From NCBI GenBank assembly GCA_018267275.1, contig JAFDYV010000007.1, positions 62,001 to 126,000 on the forward strand: 64,000 bases of DNA, written 5' to 3'. The notes under the pieces were generated by a model. The model saw only the letters and a program-made list of their open reading frames with translations, was not told the DNA's origin and ran no database searches. This document shows, one piece after another, positions 19,420 through 29,440 of the stretch; position 1 is the stretch's first letter, and each line of letters begins with the position of its first letter. A program made the translations under genes and the position numbers. The stretch is from Bacteroidota bacterium. GTDB lineage: Bacteria > Bacteroidota > Bacteroidia > Cytophagales > Cyclobacteriaceae.

Positions 19420-22400
19420 TCAGTTTTTCTTGACCAACCGCAGCTGCTCAATCGAGTTATTTTGTTTGATGCGGATAACGTACATGCCCTCAATCAAGCC
19501 TTCTACGTTTAGTTGATGTCGCTCACCAACGTTTTCTAGAGGAATCTCTACCGCCCTCCCAAGTACATCCACCACCAAACACTGGTTTGTTTCTTTCGCC
19601 AATCCCGAAATCAACAACAAGTTTGACGCGGGGTTTGGATAGGCTTGAATCGCAGAGACTGTCCCGCCCGACAAATCTCCAGTGATGACCACGGGTACAT
19701 CATTTGAAAAGTCGCTGAGGCAATCATCCAAGTTCACCTGCACTTTGTAGGTTCCCGCCAATGTAGCGATGTAAGACTGACCATTTGCATTCGGAATCAG
19801 GGTCCCATTTAAAAACCATTTATACCCGCCAGATGCTGAAGACGTGAGTGTGGCATTACCTGAGGCGAGTGATACATTGACTGTCGGCTTGTTAGGTTTA
19901 ATACAAAAAGTCTGACCGACCGCTGCAGCTGCATTGTAATTCGCATTGCCCGGTTGCGAAGCCACAATGATGGCTCTTCCTCCGGCTACAATAGTTGCCT
20001 GATTGTTGGCGATGGTCACCCTATCACTTGTTAATGCTGTGAAGGTGACAGGTAACCCAGCATTAGTATTCGCATTTAATGGAAAAGGAGCATCGCCTAA
20101 TTGTTTGTCTGAAATTGCTGTAAATGTGATTTGCTGGTTGGCCTTGTTCACGACAAACTGTTGAATGGCATTGGGCGCAGGGTTGTAATTTCCATCCCCC
20201 GTTTGTGACGCAGTGATGGTCACCGTGCCAGCCTTCAAAATCGTTACCGTACTTCCGTTGATAGATGCAATGGTTGCATCAGACGATACAAAGCTGACTG
20301 GCAAGAGGGATGTTGATGTGGCCGTCAGGTTAAAAGGTGCGTCCCCAAATGTTCGACTTGCCAAGGTATTAAAGGTGATGGATTGATCCGCTTTGTTGAT
20401 AGTCAATTGCTGAGACGCATTTGGCGCAGCATTGAAATTTGCATCTCCGTTTTGGCTGGCTGTAATCGTTACCGTACCTGCCTTCAAAATAGTAATCGTG
20501 TTTCCGCTAACGGAAGCAACGGTTGGGTCAGACGAGCTGAACGAAACGGGCAAACCAGATGTTGTCGCAGCACTTACGGCAAAAGGCGCATCGCCAAACG
20601 TTTTGTTCGGTAGCGAATTGAATGCTATTGTTTGATTTGATTTTGTGATCACAAACCGCGCGCTAACGGGCAAGTGGTCAGAAGTTGAGTTCACATAGTT
20701 GGTTATATAACTTCTCGGATCCTCGATTGTTGTGGACGAAGTGAGGTAGTCATTGCTTAACTCATTCGATAAAACAACGTGATCTAACATACTCAGTGAG
20801 CTTCCGACAAACGTCACGGCATTGGCTTGACTCAACGGCAAAGTGAGCACTTGATAATTCAAATTATCGTCAACATATTTCTTGTAGCTGCTTTCAGTAG
20901 TGCCGGCTGCAGCTACCACTGTTTGCTTTACATCGTCATTAAAATCACCGAGCATGATTAGATTTCGGGCAGCAAAACGTGCATCTAAACTATCTTTCAA
21001 AAACTCGACATCATACCTGCGCATGTCGTATCTGTTTTTTTGATCGGATGCGGTACTGCCGCCATTCGCTCTGGCATGAATATTTACAAAATCGATTTGC
21101 TTGGTGATTCCGCCAAGCGTTACGTTAGCAGTTATTAAAAAAGGAAAACGGCCGCTCGCCCAAAAGCGATCGTTAGTGGATGGGTACCCTGAAAGGGATG
21201 CTGTATTCACCGTTGAGAGTAGCGCGCGCGTTGAAACTGGATTGACAACCGATGTTTTGTAAATAAGCGCTAGTCGTTGCACTTTGTCACCGTCTGTGCC
21301 ATAACTGGACGATGGAACAACAGGCGTAAGTGAACGAATACCTGCCCAGCCTGGCCCCAAGTCATTCACAAGGCCGTCAAAGTTAGCACTCTCGTTGCCT
21401 ACCTCTTGGAAAGCGTACAAGTCGGCATCAATGGTTTTGATGACATTCGCAACATTGGCACGTTGCAGCGCTACTTGCGAAGAAGTGCGTGGCCCTGAGC
21501 CAGCGCCTGGCCCCACACCCACACCATTTTGATCTGCGGTAATGCTGAACCATTCTAGATTCCAAGTGACAACATCAAACGTTAAGCTTTTATCTGTGCC
21601 CGTGACCAATACTTCCTTTGTTGAAATACCAGATGAGCTGTGGCTGATCACACCAGTGAAAGTGTTCGTGCTAGGTGTTGCCAAATTAAATCGAACAAAA
21701 ATAGTAGTCTGAGCGTTGGCTTCACTTGCAGTGAAACTTATTGAATTTGAAAACGCGTTGTTGTCCTTCGACACTTCAAAGTTAGAAGGAGCATTTACGT
21801 TAATGTTCCCTGTTACATTGTTACCTTTCAATGTGTACGATTTTACTGCATTGCCTGACGTGAATAGTAAGGCAGAAGGCGAGGTTTGAATAAATCGTGC
21901 CACACCATTGGCCAAAGTAATGTCGTCTAACGACCACCTGGCTGCTGTGTTTGTTCCGGTAGTTGATGTGTAAACGAAAGCAATGAAAATATTTTGTCCG
22001 CTGTATGCGGATAAGTCAACGTTGCTAAAAGTCCAGTCTGACGATGAAGTACTATTAGATGGAACGGCCACCGTTGGGAAGTTTCCATTTAAGTCAGTCC
22101 AGCTAGCCACAGACGGATCGCCACTGCCAGTGTAGTTGGTGGATATTTTCAATTGGAGAGATGGCCCGGCAAATGAAAATTGTGAGTAGAAAGACAAAGC
22201 CGCGTTTGCATTTAAACTCACCACAGGCGAAATCAACCAATCTTCATTCAGTTGTGCGGTACCAGAAAAACCATTCATTCGAATGCCTTTTGTGGAATTC
22301 CTGCCAAAGTCGGTGCAGCCCCAACTTTGCCCGCCACTCACGCTGAATTGTGTAAACGAAGCAGTACCGTCACATACATTAAAGTCTTCTACAAATTGTG

Positions 22401-23772
22401 TCCCGGTAGTAACGGTGATCTTCACCGGACTGGCCTGAATATTTGGTACGTTGTCCTCAGCAACTACATAAACATCATAGCTTGTGGTGGGAGACAACCC
22501 CGATACATTAGCGGTAAACTCAGTTCCTGAACTGCTCACGATAATGGAGCCTGTTTGGTTCGAAGCCAGTGTCAAGCCTGTTCCATCTTGTCCATTCTTC
22601 ACTTGCGCAGATGATGGCGCGCTCGCTCCTAACGGAACGACAACAAAATAAGTCTTTCCGAGCTCATCCAAACTGGTTCGAACGGTGAAGCCGGTGGGTA
22701 AAATTGAATTGACAATAGGGTAAGAAGACGAAAAGGAAGGCGGTGTAACATCTCCAGCCGTATTTGTCTTCACATCAATTTTTGTAGGCGCGGCTTGAAG
22801 ATTAGGAATCAAATCTTCGGCAACTACATACACATCGTAGTCGGTGTCGCTGGCTAACCCACCAACGGTGGTGGAATATTCAAGATTAACCACGGATACA
22901 TTGAATGTTCCAATCAGGTTACCTGCCAGTGAATTGCCACTGGCATCTTGGCCGGCCTTTACCTGGGCAGAAGAGGGTGCAATTACATTGTTTGGTAGAA
23001 CAACAAAATATGTTTTACCAATTTCGTTTAAGTTCGTGAGGAGGTCAAATGCAGACGTGGTCAGGTTTGTAATCTTTGGGTAAGTTGAGCCGAATGACGG
23101 AGGAGTAGTGTCGGTCAAAACGGGTTCAATATTACTTGACGTGTTTTGTGGTTGTGGAGTAGTACGTGTTACAAAATCGTTCGCGTTGTTGTTGGTGTCA
23201 TTTCCATTGCCTAGCAATTCATCGGCTCCTCCTGCAGCCATAGTTGCTGAAGTTGAGCTTGAATTCGCTTTCCGTTCGATTGAAGTTGTGTTCGATGGCA
23301 CGGGGGCAGGCCCTGTACCCTCAAACCCATTCGCAGTTGTACCAAAGCCGACCAAATCAACTACCGAAGCATTGTTAGGATTTGTTCCAGTCAATGCCGT
23401 AGTCGAATTTACCAAAGCAACTTTGCCCGCAGTGGCTGACATTGCAATGGATCCGGTAGCGTCTGGTGTTGGCAGGTTCGTAGTTCCACCGGTGCCAGCC
23501 GCTTGTTGTACGAGGTAGAATCCCTTCGCGGCAATTGAGCCTGAAAGATTGGTGACTTGCCACGTTGAACCCGTGGCAGACGCATATTGCACACTCCATC
23601 CGGCCAAGCTGACAGCAGCACTAGTTGGATTGTAAAGTTCTATGAAATCATTTCTAAAAACCGATCCGGAATTTCCACCACCACCATAAACTTCACTGAT
23701 AACAACATTTTGCGAATATCCGGCAAGACTTAAAACTAATAGACCAGCTAAAACAGATAAAAATTTCTTCAT
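19420..23772 (-). CDS. Giant secreted multidomain protein: lamin-tail, choice-of-anchor and endonuclease/exonuclease/phosphatase domains, with T9SS sorting domain
   Basis: 1450 aa. Signal peptide MKKFLSVLAGLLVLSLAGYSQ fixes the start at 23772. Approximate order of parts: lamin-tail domain 22-150 (VVISEVYGGGGNSGS); two near-identical beta modules 218-455 (TPPSFGSTYP / TPPSFSSSYP, each with an SSAQVK segment); a jelly-roll anchor domain 459-626; a beta module to about 725; an endonuclease/exonuclease/phosphatase domain 729-1030 (VTWNLEWF, YAFQEVGNE, LGDFNDDV, SDHLPVSARF); three 82-residue Ig-like repeats 1045-1285 (each with GDAPF and AGTVTITASQ or a close variant); an Ig-like domain; and a Por-type C-terminal sorting domain from about 1370 (AYPNPASNLLLISG). 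The likely role is extracellular nucleic acid or phosphoester degradation after type IX export. The catalytic motifs look intact. Confidence 0.88.
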   Translation of the reverse strand: MKKFLSVLAGLLVLSLAGYSQNVVISEVYGGGGNSGSVFRNDFIELYNPTSAAVSLAGWSVQYASATGSTWQVTNLSGSIAAKGFYLVQQAAGTGGTTNLPTPDATGSIAMSATAGKVALVNSTTALTGTNPNNASVVDLVGFGTTANGFEGTGPAPVPSNTTSIERKANSSSTSATMAAGGADELLGNGNDTNNNANDFVTRTTPQPQNTSSNIEPVLTDTTPPSFGSTYPKITNLTTSAFDLLTNLNEIGKTYFVVLPNNVIAPSSAQVKAGQDASGNSLAGNLIGTFNVSVVNLEYSTTVGGLASDTDYDVYVVAEDLIPNLQAAPTKIDVKTNTAGDVTPPSFSSSYPIVNSILPTGFTVRTSLDELGKTYFVVVPLGASAPSSAQVKNGQDGTGLTLASNQTGSIIVSSSGTEFTANVSGLSPTTSYDVYVVAEDNVPNIQASPVKITVTTGTQFVEDFNVCDGTASFTQFSVSGGQSWGCTDFGRNSTKGIRMNGFSGTAQLNEDWLISPVVSLNANAALSFYSQFSFAGPSLQLKISTNYTGSGDPSVASWTDLNGNFPTVAVPSNSTSSSDWTFSNVDLSAYSGQNIFIAFVYTSTTGTNTAARWSLDDITLANGVARFIQTSPSALLFTSGNAVKSYTLKGNNVTGNINVNAPSNFEVSKDNNAFSNSISFTASEANAQTTIFVRFNLATPSTNTFTGVISHSSSGISTKEVLVTGTDKSLTFDVVTWNLEWFSITADQNGVGVGPGAGSGPRTSSQVALQRANVANVIKTIDADLYAFQEVGNESANFDGLVNDLGPGWAGIRSLTPVVPSSSYGTDGDKVQRLALIYKTSVVNPVSTRALLSTVNTASLSGYPSTNDRFWASGRFPFLITANVTLGGITKQIDFVNIHARANGGSTASDQKNRYDMRRYDVEFLKDSLDARFAARNLIMLGDFNDDVKQTVVAAAGTTESSYKKYVDDNLNYQVLTLPLSQANAVTFVGSSLSMLDHVVLSNELSNDYLTSSTTIEDPRSYITNYVNSTSDHLPVSARFVITKSNQTIAFNSLPNKTFGDAPFAVSAATTSGLPVSFSSSDPTVASVSGNTITILKAGTVTITASQNGDANFNAAPNASQQLTINKADQSITFNTLASRTFGDAPFNLTATSTSLLPVSFVSSDATIASINGSTVTILKAGTVTITASQTGDGNYNPAPNAIQQFVVNKANQQITFTAISDKQLGDAPFPLNANTNAGLPVTFTALTSDRVTIANNQATIVAGGRAIIVASQPGNANYNAAAAVGQTFCIKPNKPTVNVSLASGNATLTSSASGGYKWFLNGTLIPNANGQSYIATLAGTYKVQVNLDDCLSDFSNDVPVVITGDLSGGTVSAIQAYPNPASNLLLISGLAKETNQCLVVDVLGRAVEIPLENVGERHQLNVEGLIEGMYVIRIKQNNSIEQLRLVKKN

Positions 23773-23868
23773 TATTTTCTTTTTTTGATAACCCGCAAAA
23801 GTGAACATTTTTTCTAAATGCCAACATTATGAATTCTTTAAGAAAGAAGTAATAAAATCTAGAATCGG

Positions 23869-24552
23869 CTAACGCCCACGGTTTTCCATCAGCGCGGCTG
23901 CCACGATTAGATCTTCGGGCGTAGTGATTTTGATATTTTCATAGCTGCCTTCAAACAAAGAAACGATGTGCCCGGCACGCTCGGCTACACTGGCGTCATC
24001 AGTTAAACTCGGGTCTTCTTTGATTTCGTATGCTTTCTTAATCAAGTCAACATTAAATGTTTGGGGTGTTTGTATCAATCGGAAACGCGAGCGATCCATG
24101 GCTTTTGTGTTGTCTTGGTCGGTCATACGAATGGATTCCTTCAAGCGCACTGCTGCAATGGCGCATTGATGAATGGCTGCCAACCGAAACGAGGCTCCAA
24201 TGATATCTTCGCTCACCAACGGACGCACACCGTCATGAATGGCGACTAATCCATCTTCAACTTTTTGCAAGCCATTTCGCACAGATTGAAAACGTGTTTC
24301 ACCACCTTTTTGCAATTCGATAGGAAATTCGAATTTGAATTTTTCGCAAATGGCAGACCAAATGGGAAAGTCGTCTTCGGGCAACACCAGCACAATTTTC
24401 ATGCTCGATGAGTATCGAATGAAAGCTTCAATGGTGTGAAGCAATATTGGTTTTCCATTCAACTCAATAAACTGCTTTGGCAAAGCACTTTTAATGCGCG
24501 TCCCTTTTCCGCCCGCCACAATCAATGCTGTTTCTCTTGCCACGTTGGTCAA
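23869..24552 (-). CDS. ispD: 2-C-methyl-D-erythritol 4-phosphate cytidylyltransferase
   Basis: About 227 aa; third step of the MEP isoprenoid pathway, making CDP-methylerythritol. The nucleotide-binding signature LIVAGGKGTRIKSALPKQF starts at residue 10 (Arg19 and Lys26 positions conserved), and HDGVRPLVS and TDDASVAE are typical IspD motifs. No in-frame ATG precedes the signature: the frame begins at TTG 24552, with GTG 24543 as the alternative, and a stop codon lies 13 codons upstream of the TTG. So the start codon is non-ATG either way. It diverges from the small membrane-protein gene at 24601. IspE is encoded 7.5 kb away. Confidence 0.93.
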   Translation of the reverse strand: MTNVARETALIVAGGKGTRIKSALPKQFIELNGKPILLHTIEAFIRYSSSMKIVLVLPEDDFPIWSAICEKFKFEFPIELQKGGETRFQSVRNGLQKVEDGLVAIHDGVRPLVSEDIIGASFRLAAIHQCAIAAVRLKESIRMTDQDNTKAMDRSRFRLIQTPQTFNVDLIKKAYEIKEDPSLTDDASVAERAGHIVSLFEGSYENIKITTPEDLIVAAALMENRGR

Positions 24553-24600
24553 ATCTGGGTTAAGGCTTACCTTTAGGTGATAGAATAATCAACAAATATT

Positions 24601-24843
24601 ATGATTCGCGTATTGTTGGCCGCTTTTAACGTTGCTATCGTCACACTTTTGGTGTATCGTCTTGTGCAAGTTTATCGATCGTACTCGACCAATAAATCTT
24701 GGATACTAAGTATCGGTATTTTTTTAATTCTTCTTCCAAGCGTGATGTTACTTGGGTTCATCCGCCCTTCGATGATTTACATACTTATCTACCCGGTGGC
24801 GATTGGGCTGTTTCTGTTCTTCATCAAAGACGAGACGGCCTAA
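24601..24843 (+). CDS. Small three-helix membrane protein
   Basis: 80 aa, almost entirely hydrophobic: three likely transmembrane segments at about residues 3-22, 33-52 and 57-76, with basic residues (RLVQVYRSYSTNK) in the first loop. No family recognised. It is divergent from ispD and convergent with queA, whose stop is 4 nt away. A near-match promoter box TACCTTTA lies roughly 25 nt upstream. The composition and complete ATG-to-TAA frame in an otherwise empty slot support a real gene; function unknown. Confidence 0.6.
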   Translation: MIRVLLAAFNVAIVTLLVYRLVQVYRSYSTNKSWILSIGIFLILLPSVMLLGFIRPSMIYILIYPVAIGLFLFFIKDETA

Positions 24844-24847
24844 GCTT

Positions 24848-25894
24848 CTACAGAATCAGCATGGCATCGCCATAAGTCAAAAACTTGTACTTTTCCTTTT
24901 TGGCGGTTTCATATGCCTTCATTACAAAGTCGTATCCGCCAAAGGCTGCGGCCATCATCAGGAGGGTAGATTCCGACTGATGGAAGTTGGTGATCAGCCC
25001 GTTGCAAATTTTGAACTCATAGGGCGGGAAAATAAATTTATCAGTCCAACCTTCTTTTTCCTTGAGCCTGTTGTTGGCAGAAACGGCAGACTCCAAAGAA
25101 CGCATAGTAGTGGTGCCAATCGCGCACACCTTGTTTTTATTGTCGAGTGCCTTGTTAACGATACCCACGGCCTCGGTACCTACGATGAAGTTTTCAGAAT
25201 CCATCTTGTGTTTGGTGAGGTCCTCAACATCCACCGCCCGGAAAGTACCCAAGCCAATATGCATGGTAATGTAAGCCATATCCACACCCTTCAACTGTAA
25301 GCGCTTCACCAATTGCTTGGTAAAATGCATACCAGCAGTGGGAGCAGAAACTGCACCTTTATTTTTTGCGAAAATTGTTTGAAAACGTTCCTTGTCGGCC
25401 GGCTCTACTTTTCTTTTGATGTATTTAGGAAGCGGTGTCTCTCCGAGGGTTTCTACCACTTTGTCAAAAGCAGCGGAATCTCCATCAAATAAAAAGCGAA
25501 TAGTTCTTCCGCGCGATGTGGTGTTGTCTATCACTTCAGCTACTAGGTCGCCATCGCCAAAATACAATTTGTTACCTACACGTATCTTTCTGGCAGGGTC
25601 TACTAAAACGTCCCACAGATGCATTTCGGCATTCAGCTCGCGAAGAAGAAAAACTTCAATTTTCGCACCTGTCTTTTCTTTGCGCCCATACAATCGTGCA
25701 GGAAAAACCATGGTGTCGTTGGCTACCATTACATCGCCATCGCCAAAATAATTCACAATGTCTTTGAACACTTTGTGTTCAATTTTTCCGGTGGCGCGGT
25801 GTAACACCATCAGCCTGGCTTCGTCTCTGTTTTCGGCTGGGTGGTTAGCAATTAAACTGTTGGGGAGGTCGAACTTGAATTCTGATAGTTTCAT
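24848..25894 (-). CDS. queA: S-adenosylmethionine:tRNA ribosyltransferase-isomerase
   Basis: 348 aa; transfers and isomerises the ribosyl part of SAM onto 7-aminomethyl-7-deazaguanine in tRNA, giving epoxyqueuosine. Motifs: [33 protein letters not shown] at the start (split here as FDLPNSLIA and RDEARLMV), TAGMHFTK in the middle, [11 protein letters not shown], and the C-terminal [18 protein letters not shown]. Length and both ends are normal. It is a single-gene unit on the minus strand with a -7 box 56 nt upstream. No other queuosine genes are in the window. Confidence 0.96.
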   Translation of the reverse strand: MKLSEFKFDLPNSLIANHPAENRDEARLMVLHRATGKIEHKVFKDIVNYFGDGDVMVANDTMVFPARLYGRKEKTGAKIEVFLLRELNAEMHLWDVLVDPARKIRVGNKLYFGDGDLVAEVIDNTTSRGRTIRFLFDGDSAAFDKVVETLGETPLPKYIKRKVEPADKERFQTIFAKNKGAVSAPTAGMHFTKQLVKRLQLKGVDMAYITMHIGLGTFRAVDVEDLTKHKMDSENFIVGTEAVGIVNKALDNKNKVCAIGTTTMRSLESAVSANNRLKEKEGWTDKFIFPPYEFKICNGLITNFHQSESTLLMMAAAFGGYDFVMKAYETAKKEKYKFLTYGDAMLIL

Positions 25895-25950
25895 ATAAGC
25901 TTACGGGCTTTTGATAACGCTTGCAGCGCTATCCATTATTTTTGAGGTTG

Positions 25951-25958
25951 CAAAAATA
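25951..25958 (-). promoter_or_regulatory. -7 box TATTTTTG for queA (minus strand)
   Basis: Plus strand reads CAAAAATA; exact TAnnTTTG on the minus strand, 56 nt before the queA ATG. It implies a leader of about 50 nt. No firm -33 element. Confidence 0.4.
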
Positions 25959-26030
25959 GGGATTTGTTTGGTTCTTGAAATAAAATTGAAAATAGTTAAC
26001 CCGAAAAGCCACAAATTGCGTTAAAAAGCC

Positions 26031-27293
26031 ATGCTTACATTCCGTCTGATACTAGAAAGCCTCGGTTTTGCGTGGCGTGCTCTCAGGTCTAACCTATTAC
26101 GCACCATTCTCTCTTTGTTGGGCGTAACGATCGGCATTTTCTCGATTATTGCTGTGCTTACTTTGGTCGATTCGCTAGAAAAGAACATCCGCGATAGCCT
26201 CAACTTCTTAGGCAGCAATGTTATATATGTGAACAAGTGGCCCTTTACCGGTGGCAACAGCCGCGATTGGTGGAAGGATTATATCAAACGGCCGAACCCA
26301 TCCTACAGCGAGTATCGTTTTCTCAAAGCCAATTTAAAGAATGGTCAAACGGTTTCGATTTATGCCATGAAGGGGGAAGTAACCGTAAAAAGTGAAACCA
26401 GTAGTATTAACAAGATTCGTTTGGCTGGTGCTTCGTTAGATTATGATCGTGTTTTTGAAGTGAACGTGGCAACAGGCAGGTACCTCACCTCTGACGAAGT
26501 TGAAGGTGGGAGAAACGTGGTGATACTTGGTTTTGAAGTGGCGAAAGCGCTGTTCCCTAAATTAGAAAATCCGGTAGGCCAGTCCGTAAAGATTAAAAAC
26601 CTGAAGTTTAACATCGTTGGTGTGATCAAGAAAGAGGGTGAAAGTTTTCTCGGAAATACCAGCAACGACTATAGTTGCATTATACCATATGATGCGTTTC
26701 GAAAACTTTATCAAACAGGCACAGGCCGATGGGACGAAAACGGGTCGAGTATCGGCTTGAAGGGATTTAATAACGATATTGGTTTGGTTGAATTAGAGAA
26801 TGAAACGCGCGGCATGATGCGTGTAAAGCGAGGTCTCAAGCCGTCACAAAAAGACAATTTTGAACTGAACCGCCCCGAGGCAATAGGCAAAGCCATCAGC
26901 GGTGTGTTTGATGTGTTGGGCACGGCTGGATGGATCATTGGTGGATTTTCAATGCTCGTGGGTGGATTTGGCATTGCCAACATCATGTTTGTTTCTGTAA
27001 AAGAGCGCACGAGCATCATTGGTTTACAAAAATCATTGGGTGCAAAAAATTACTTTATCCTGTTTCAATTCCTGTTCGAATCGATTTTCTTGAGTTTGAT
27101 TGGCGGACTAGCCGGATTGTTCTTCGTTTGGCTGCTAACCTTTGCGCCATTTGGCAGTTTGCAGGTTGTGTTGTCGGTAAAGAACATTGTATTAGGCTTA
27201 GGGGTTTCTTCGGTGATTGGGCTCGTGGCCGGCATCGTACCCGCAGCGATGGCCGCTCGGCTAGATCCAGTTGCCGCTATCCGAGCGAACTAA
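26031..27293 (+). CDS. MacB/FtsX-type ABC transporter permease
   Basis: 420 aa inner-membrane protein with the MacB layout: one N-terminal helix (about 20-42, LLRTILSLLGVTIGIFSIIAVL), a large periplasmic MacB core domain (about 45-280), then three C-terminal helices of the FtsX domain (about 290-415) containing GGFGIANIMFVSVKERT, IGLQKSLGA and the final PAAMAARLDPVAAIR. Such permeases pair with a separate ATPase to drive lipoprotein, peptide or macrolide export by mechanotransmission. No ATPase, membrane-fusion protein or outer-membrane partner is adjacent, so it must use one encoded elsewhere. Confidence 0.9.
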   Translation: MLTFRLILESLGFAWRALRSNLLRTILSLLGVTIGIFSIIAVLTLVDSLEKNIRDSLNFLGSNVIYVNKWPFTGGNSRDWWKDYIKRPNPSYSEYRFLKANLKNGQTVSIYAMKGEVTVKSETSSINKIRLAGASLDYDRVFEVNVATGRYLTSDEVEGGRNVVILGFEVAKALFPKLENPVGQSVKIKNLKFNIVGVIKKEGESFLGNTSNDYSCIIPYDAFRKLYQTGTGRWDENGSSIGLKGFNNDIGLVELENETRGMMRVKRGLKPSQKDNFELNRPEAIGKAISGVFDVLGTAGWIIGGFSMLVGGFGIANIMFVSVKERTSIIGLQKSLGAKNYFILFQFLFESIFLSLIGGLAGLFFVWLLTFAPFGSLQVVLSVKNIVLGLGVSSVIGLVAGIVPAAMAARLDPVAAIRAN

Positions 27294-27331
27294 TTCACTC
27301 GTACTGCTTCGAGAGAGAACACTGATACTTT

Positions 27332-29353
27332 TTAACCCTTTTTTATGGTGAAAAAGAAAGTGCTTCCTTTTCCTAGTTCACTTTCCAGCCAAATTTTTCC
27401 ACCGTTGCGTTCCACAAACTCTTTCGATAAGATGAGGCCAAGGCCGGTACCCTTTTCGTTTGCGGTGCCTCGTGTGCTGTAACCGGTAGTCTTTTCAAAC
27501 AGTATTTTTTGAATGTCTGGCGCAATGCCCACACCAAAGTCTTGTACCGAGATAGTGTAAAAGTCACCTGCGTCTTTTGCCGATACGATAATTTCATCGC
27601 CAACTTCCGAAAACTTTATTGCGTTGGTGATCAGGTTTCTGATTACCAGATTGATCATGTTTCTATCACCAACCGTTACCACCGCAGGATCTATCAAGTT
27701 TTTGATTGTTACTTTTTTCAATTGCAACGATTCCAGCATTGAAACATTGGTCGCCACCAAATCCTTCATGTTGATTTTTTCCACCTGAATTTTCAGCTTA
27801 TCCATTTGGAGTAGCGCCCAGTCCAGCAGGTTGTTGATTAGGCCACGAGTGTGGTTAAAACGAACCTGTAGTTCTTTACTCAAAGTTTTAAATTCGTCTT
27901 GCGTGATTTGCTCTTTGTTCATCAAATCAAGCACGCCTGAGAGCGCATTCATTGGCGACCTCAAGTCATGTGAAACGATGGAGAAGAACTTGTCCTTGAC
28001 CTGATTGAGTTGCTCTAATTCTACACTGCGTTTCTTGATCTCATCTTGGTGCTCAAGCAATAGTTTGTTGATTCTGATTCTGCGTTGTCCGCTTCTGTAA
28101 ACAGAAAAAAGCAAGATAACCGTTAGCGCTACCACAATCACCAATATGTTCGTTATCAATTCTTGTTTTTTGATTTCACTTTTTTGCAGCTCCTCCATCC
28201 TGGTCAACGCTTTGATTTGCTCTTCTTTAGACTCTGTCTCAAAGCGAATTTCATTTTGCAATAACTTTGACTGCATGCTCTGGCTAAATAAGCTGTCTTC
28301 TAGTTGTTGATGATGTTTGTAAAACGAAAGCGATTTTTTGAAATCACCGTTTATCTCATACAATTCCGACAGTTTTTGGTAGCATTGTATTTCAAGCGTC
28401 CAAGCCTTGAGCTCGTGTGCTTTGTTGCTGGCATTCATAATCAATTTCTCTGCCTCGGCAAACTTACGTTGATTCATTAATAAGATACCACGCCCAAGCT
28501 CTACCTCGGTTTCACCAAAATCGTTACCGTACCTTTCAAAATAAGCTGTAGCACTATCATAATAAGCAAGTGCTTTGGCGTCATCCCCCTTTGCCGAATA
28601 GGCTTTTGCTATTTTGAATAAGGTTGCCCCCTCCAAGTCGTTGATATTAAGTTCCAACTTTTTGGCGACAGCTCGCGACTGCGATAACGAGAGGATAGCA
28701 GAGTCATATTTCTTCTGACGAATTAAGATGTCACCTTTTTCATCTAGATTATATGGTTCTCCCTCTTTGTCGTCTATTTTCTTGCTGATCTTGCCGGAAA
28801 GTTTCAGGTAGTCGAGCGCGCGCTCATACTGGCCCAATTCTTTGAACACCCCCGCCATGTTGTGCAAACTGATTGCCTGTTGCAGCTCTTGACGAGACTC
28901 AACAGCAATTCGGTAAGCTTGGGTGTGGTAATAGTAACTCTCGTCAAAACGGCCAAGTGCCGCGCTGTAGCTTCCCAAGTTGTTGTAACACTTCGCCAAC
29001 TCTACAGAGTCGCCTCGTTCGTAACTGATGCCCAAGGCCAGATTAACGAAACGTGCAGCCGAACTATAGTCACCTTGTATGCTGTAAAATGATGCAGAGT
29101 TGAGGTAGCTCTTAACTTTCGCCCATTTTAAGTTTTTGCTTTCAGAAAGCTCAATTGCCTGTTGGGAGTAATCTTTGCTTTTACTGATATCGGTGTATTG
29201 ATACTTTTTAGATAGTTCGATCAGTGTGGTGATCTTCAGCGAATCAGACAGGTTTGTGTTTAACCTACTCCGAAGGCTATCAATGAGCTTTTGGTTTTGT
29301 GCCGGTAGGGTAACCGGAAGCAGAAGCGATAAAATCCAAAAAAGACGTTTCAC
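27332..29353 (-). CDS. TPR-repeat sensor histidine kinase
   Basis: 673 aa. Signal peptide MKRLFWILSLLLPVTLPAQ; about eight TPR-like helical repeats in the periplasm (about 30-360, for example AKCYNNLGSYSAALGRFDESYYYH); a coiled coil; one transmembrane helix near 405-425 (ITNILVIVVALTVILLFSVYR); then HisKA with FFSIVSHDLRSPMNAL (phospho-acceptor His462) and a HATPase domain with N, G1 and G2 boxes (NAIKFS, DFGVGIAPD, GTGLGL). No receiver or DNA-binding domain is fused, and no response regulator is adjacent. It is a paralogue in layout of the kinase at 47383-49449. It probably senses a protein or peptide through its TPR region. Confidence 0.92.
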   Translation of the reverse strand: MKRLFWILSLLLPVTLPAQNQKLIDSLRSRLNTNLSDSLKITTLIELSKKYQYTDISKSKDYSQQAIELSESKNLKWAKVKSYLNSASFYSIQGDYSSAARFVNLALGISYERGDSVELAKCYNNLGSYSAALGRFDESYYYHTQAYRIAVESRQELQQAISLHNMAGVFKELGQYERALDYLKLSGKISKKIDDKEGEPYNLDEKGDILIRQKKYDSAILSLSQSRAVAKKLELNINDLEGATLFKIAKAYSAKGDDAKALAYYDSATAYFERYGNDFGETEVELGRGILLMNQRKFAEAEKLIMNASNKAHELKAWTLEIQCYQKLSELYEINGDFKKSLSFYKHHQQLEDSLFSQSMQSKLLQNEIRFETESKEEQIKALTRMEELQKSEIKKQELITNILVIVVALTVILLFSVYRSGQRRIRINKLLLEHQDEIKKRSVELEQLNQVKDKFFSIVSHDLRSPMNALSGVLDLMNKEQITQDEFKTLSKELQVRFNHTRGLINNLLDWALLQMDKLKIQVEKINMKDLVATNVSMLESLQLKKVTIKNLIDPAVVTVGDRNMINLVIRNLITNAIKFSEVGDEIIVSAKDAGDFYTISVQDFGVGIAPDIQKILFEKTTGYSTRGTANEKGTGLGLILSKEFVERNGGKIWLESELGKGSTFFFTIKKG

Positions 29354-29440
29354 AGGAATAAATTGTTCGGCAAGGTCTGGCTTTTTAAAAAGCTAAAATA
29401 GCGAATATTTGAACAAAACTTACACAACAAGAATTTTAGT

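Noticed and set aside
19915..20640. Tandem DNA repeat as a mobile or regulatory array
   Set aside because: The 247-nt period is three Ig-like protein repeats within one open frame, not an intergenic element.
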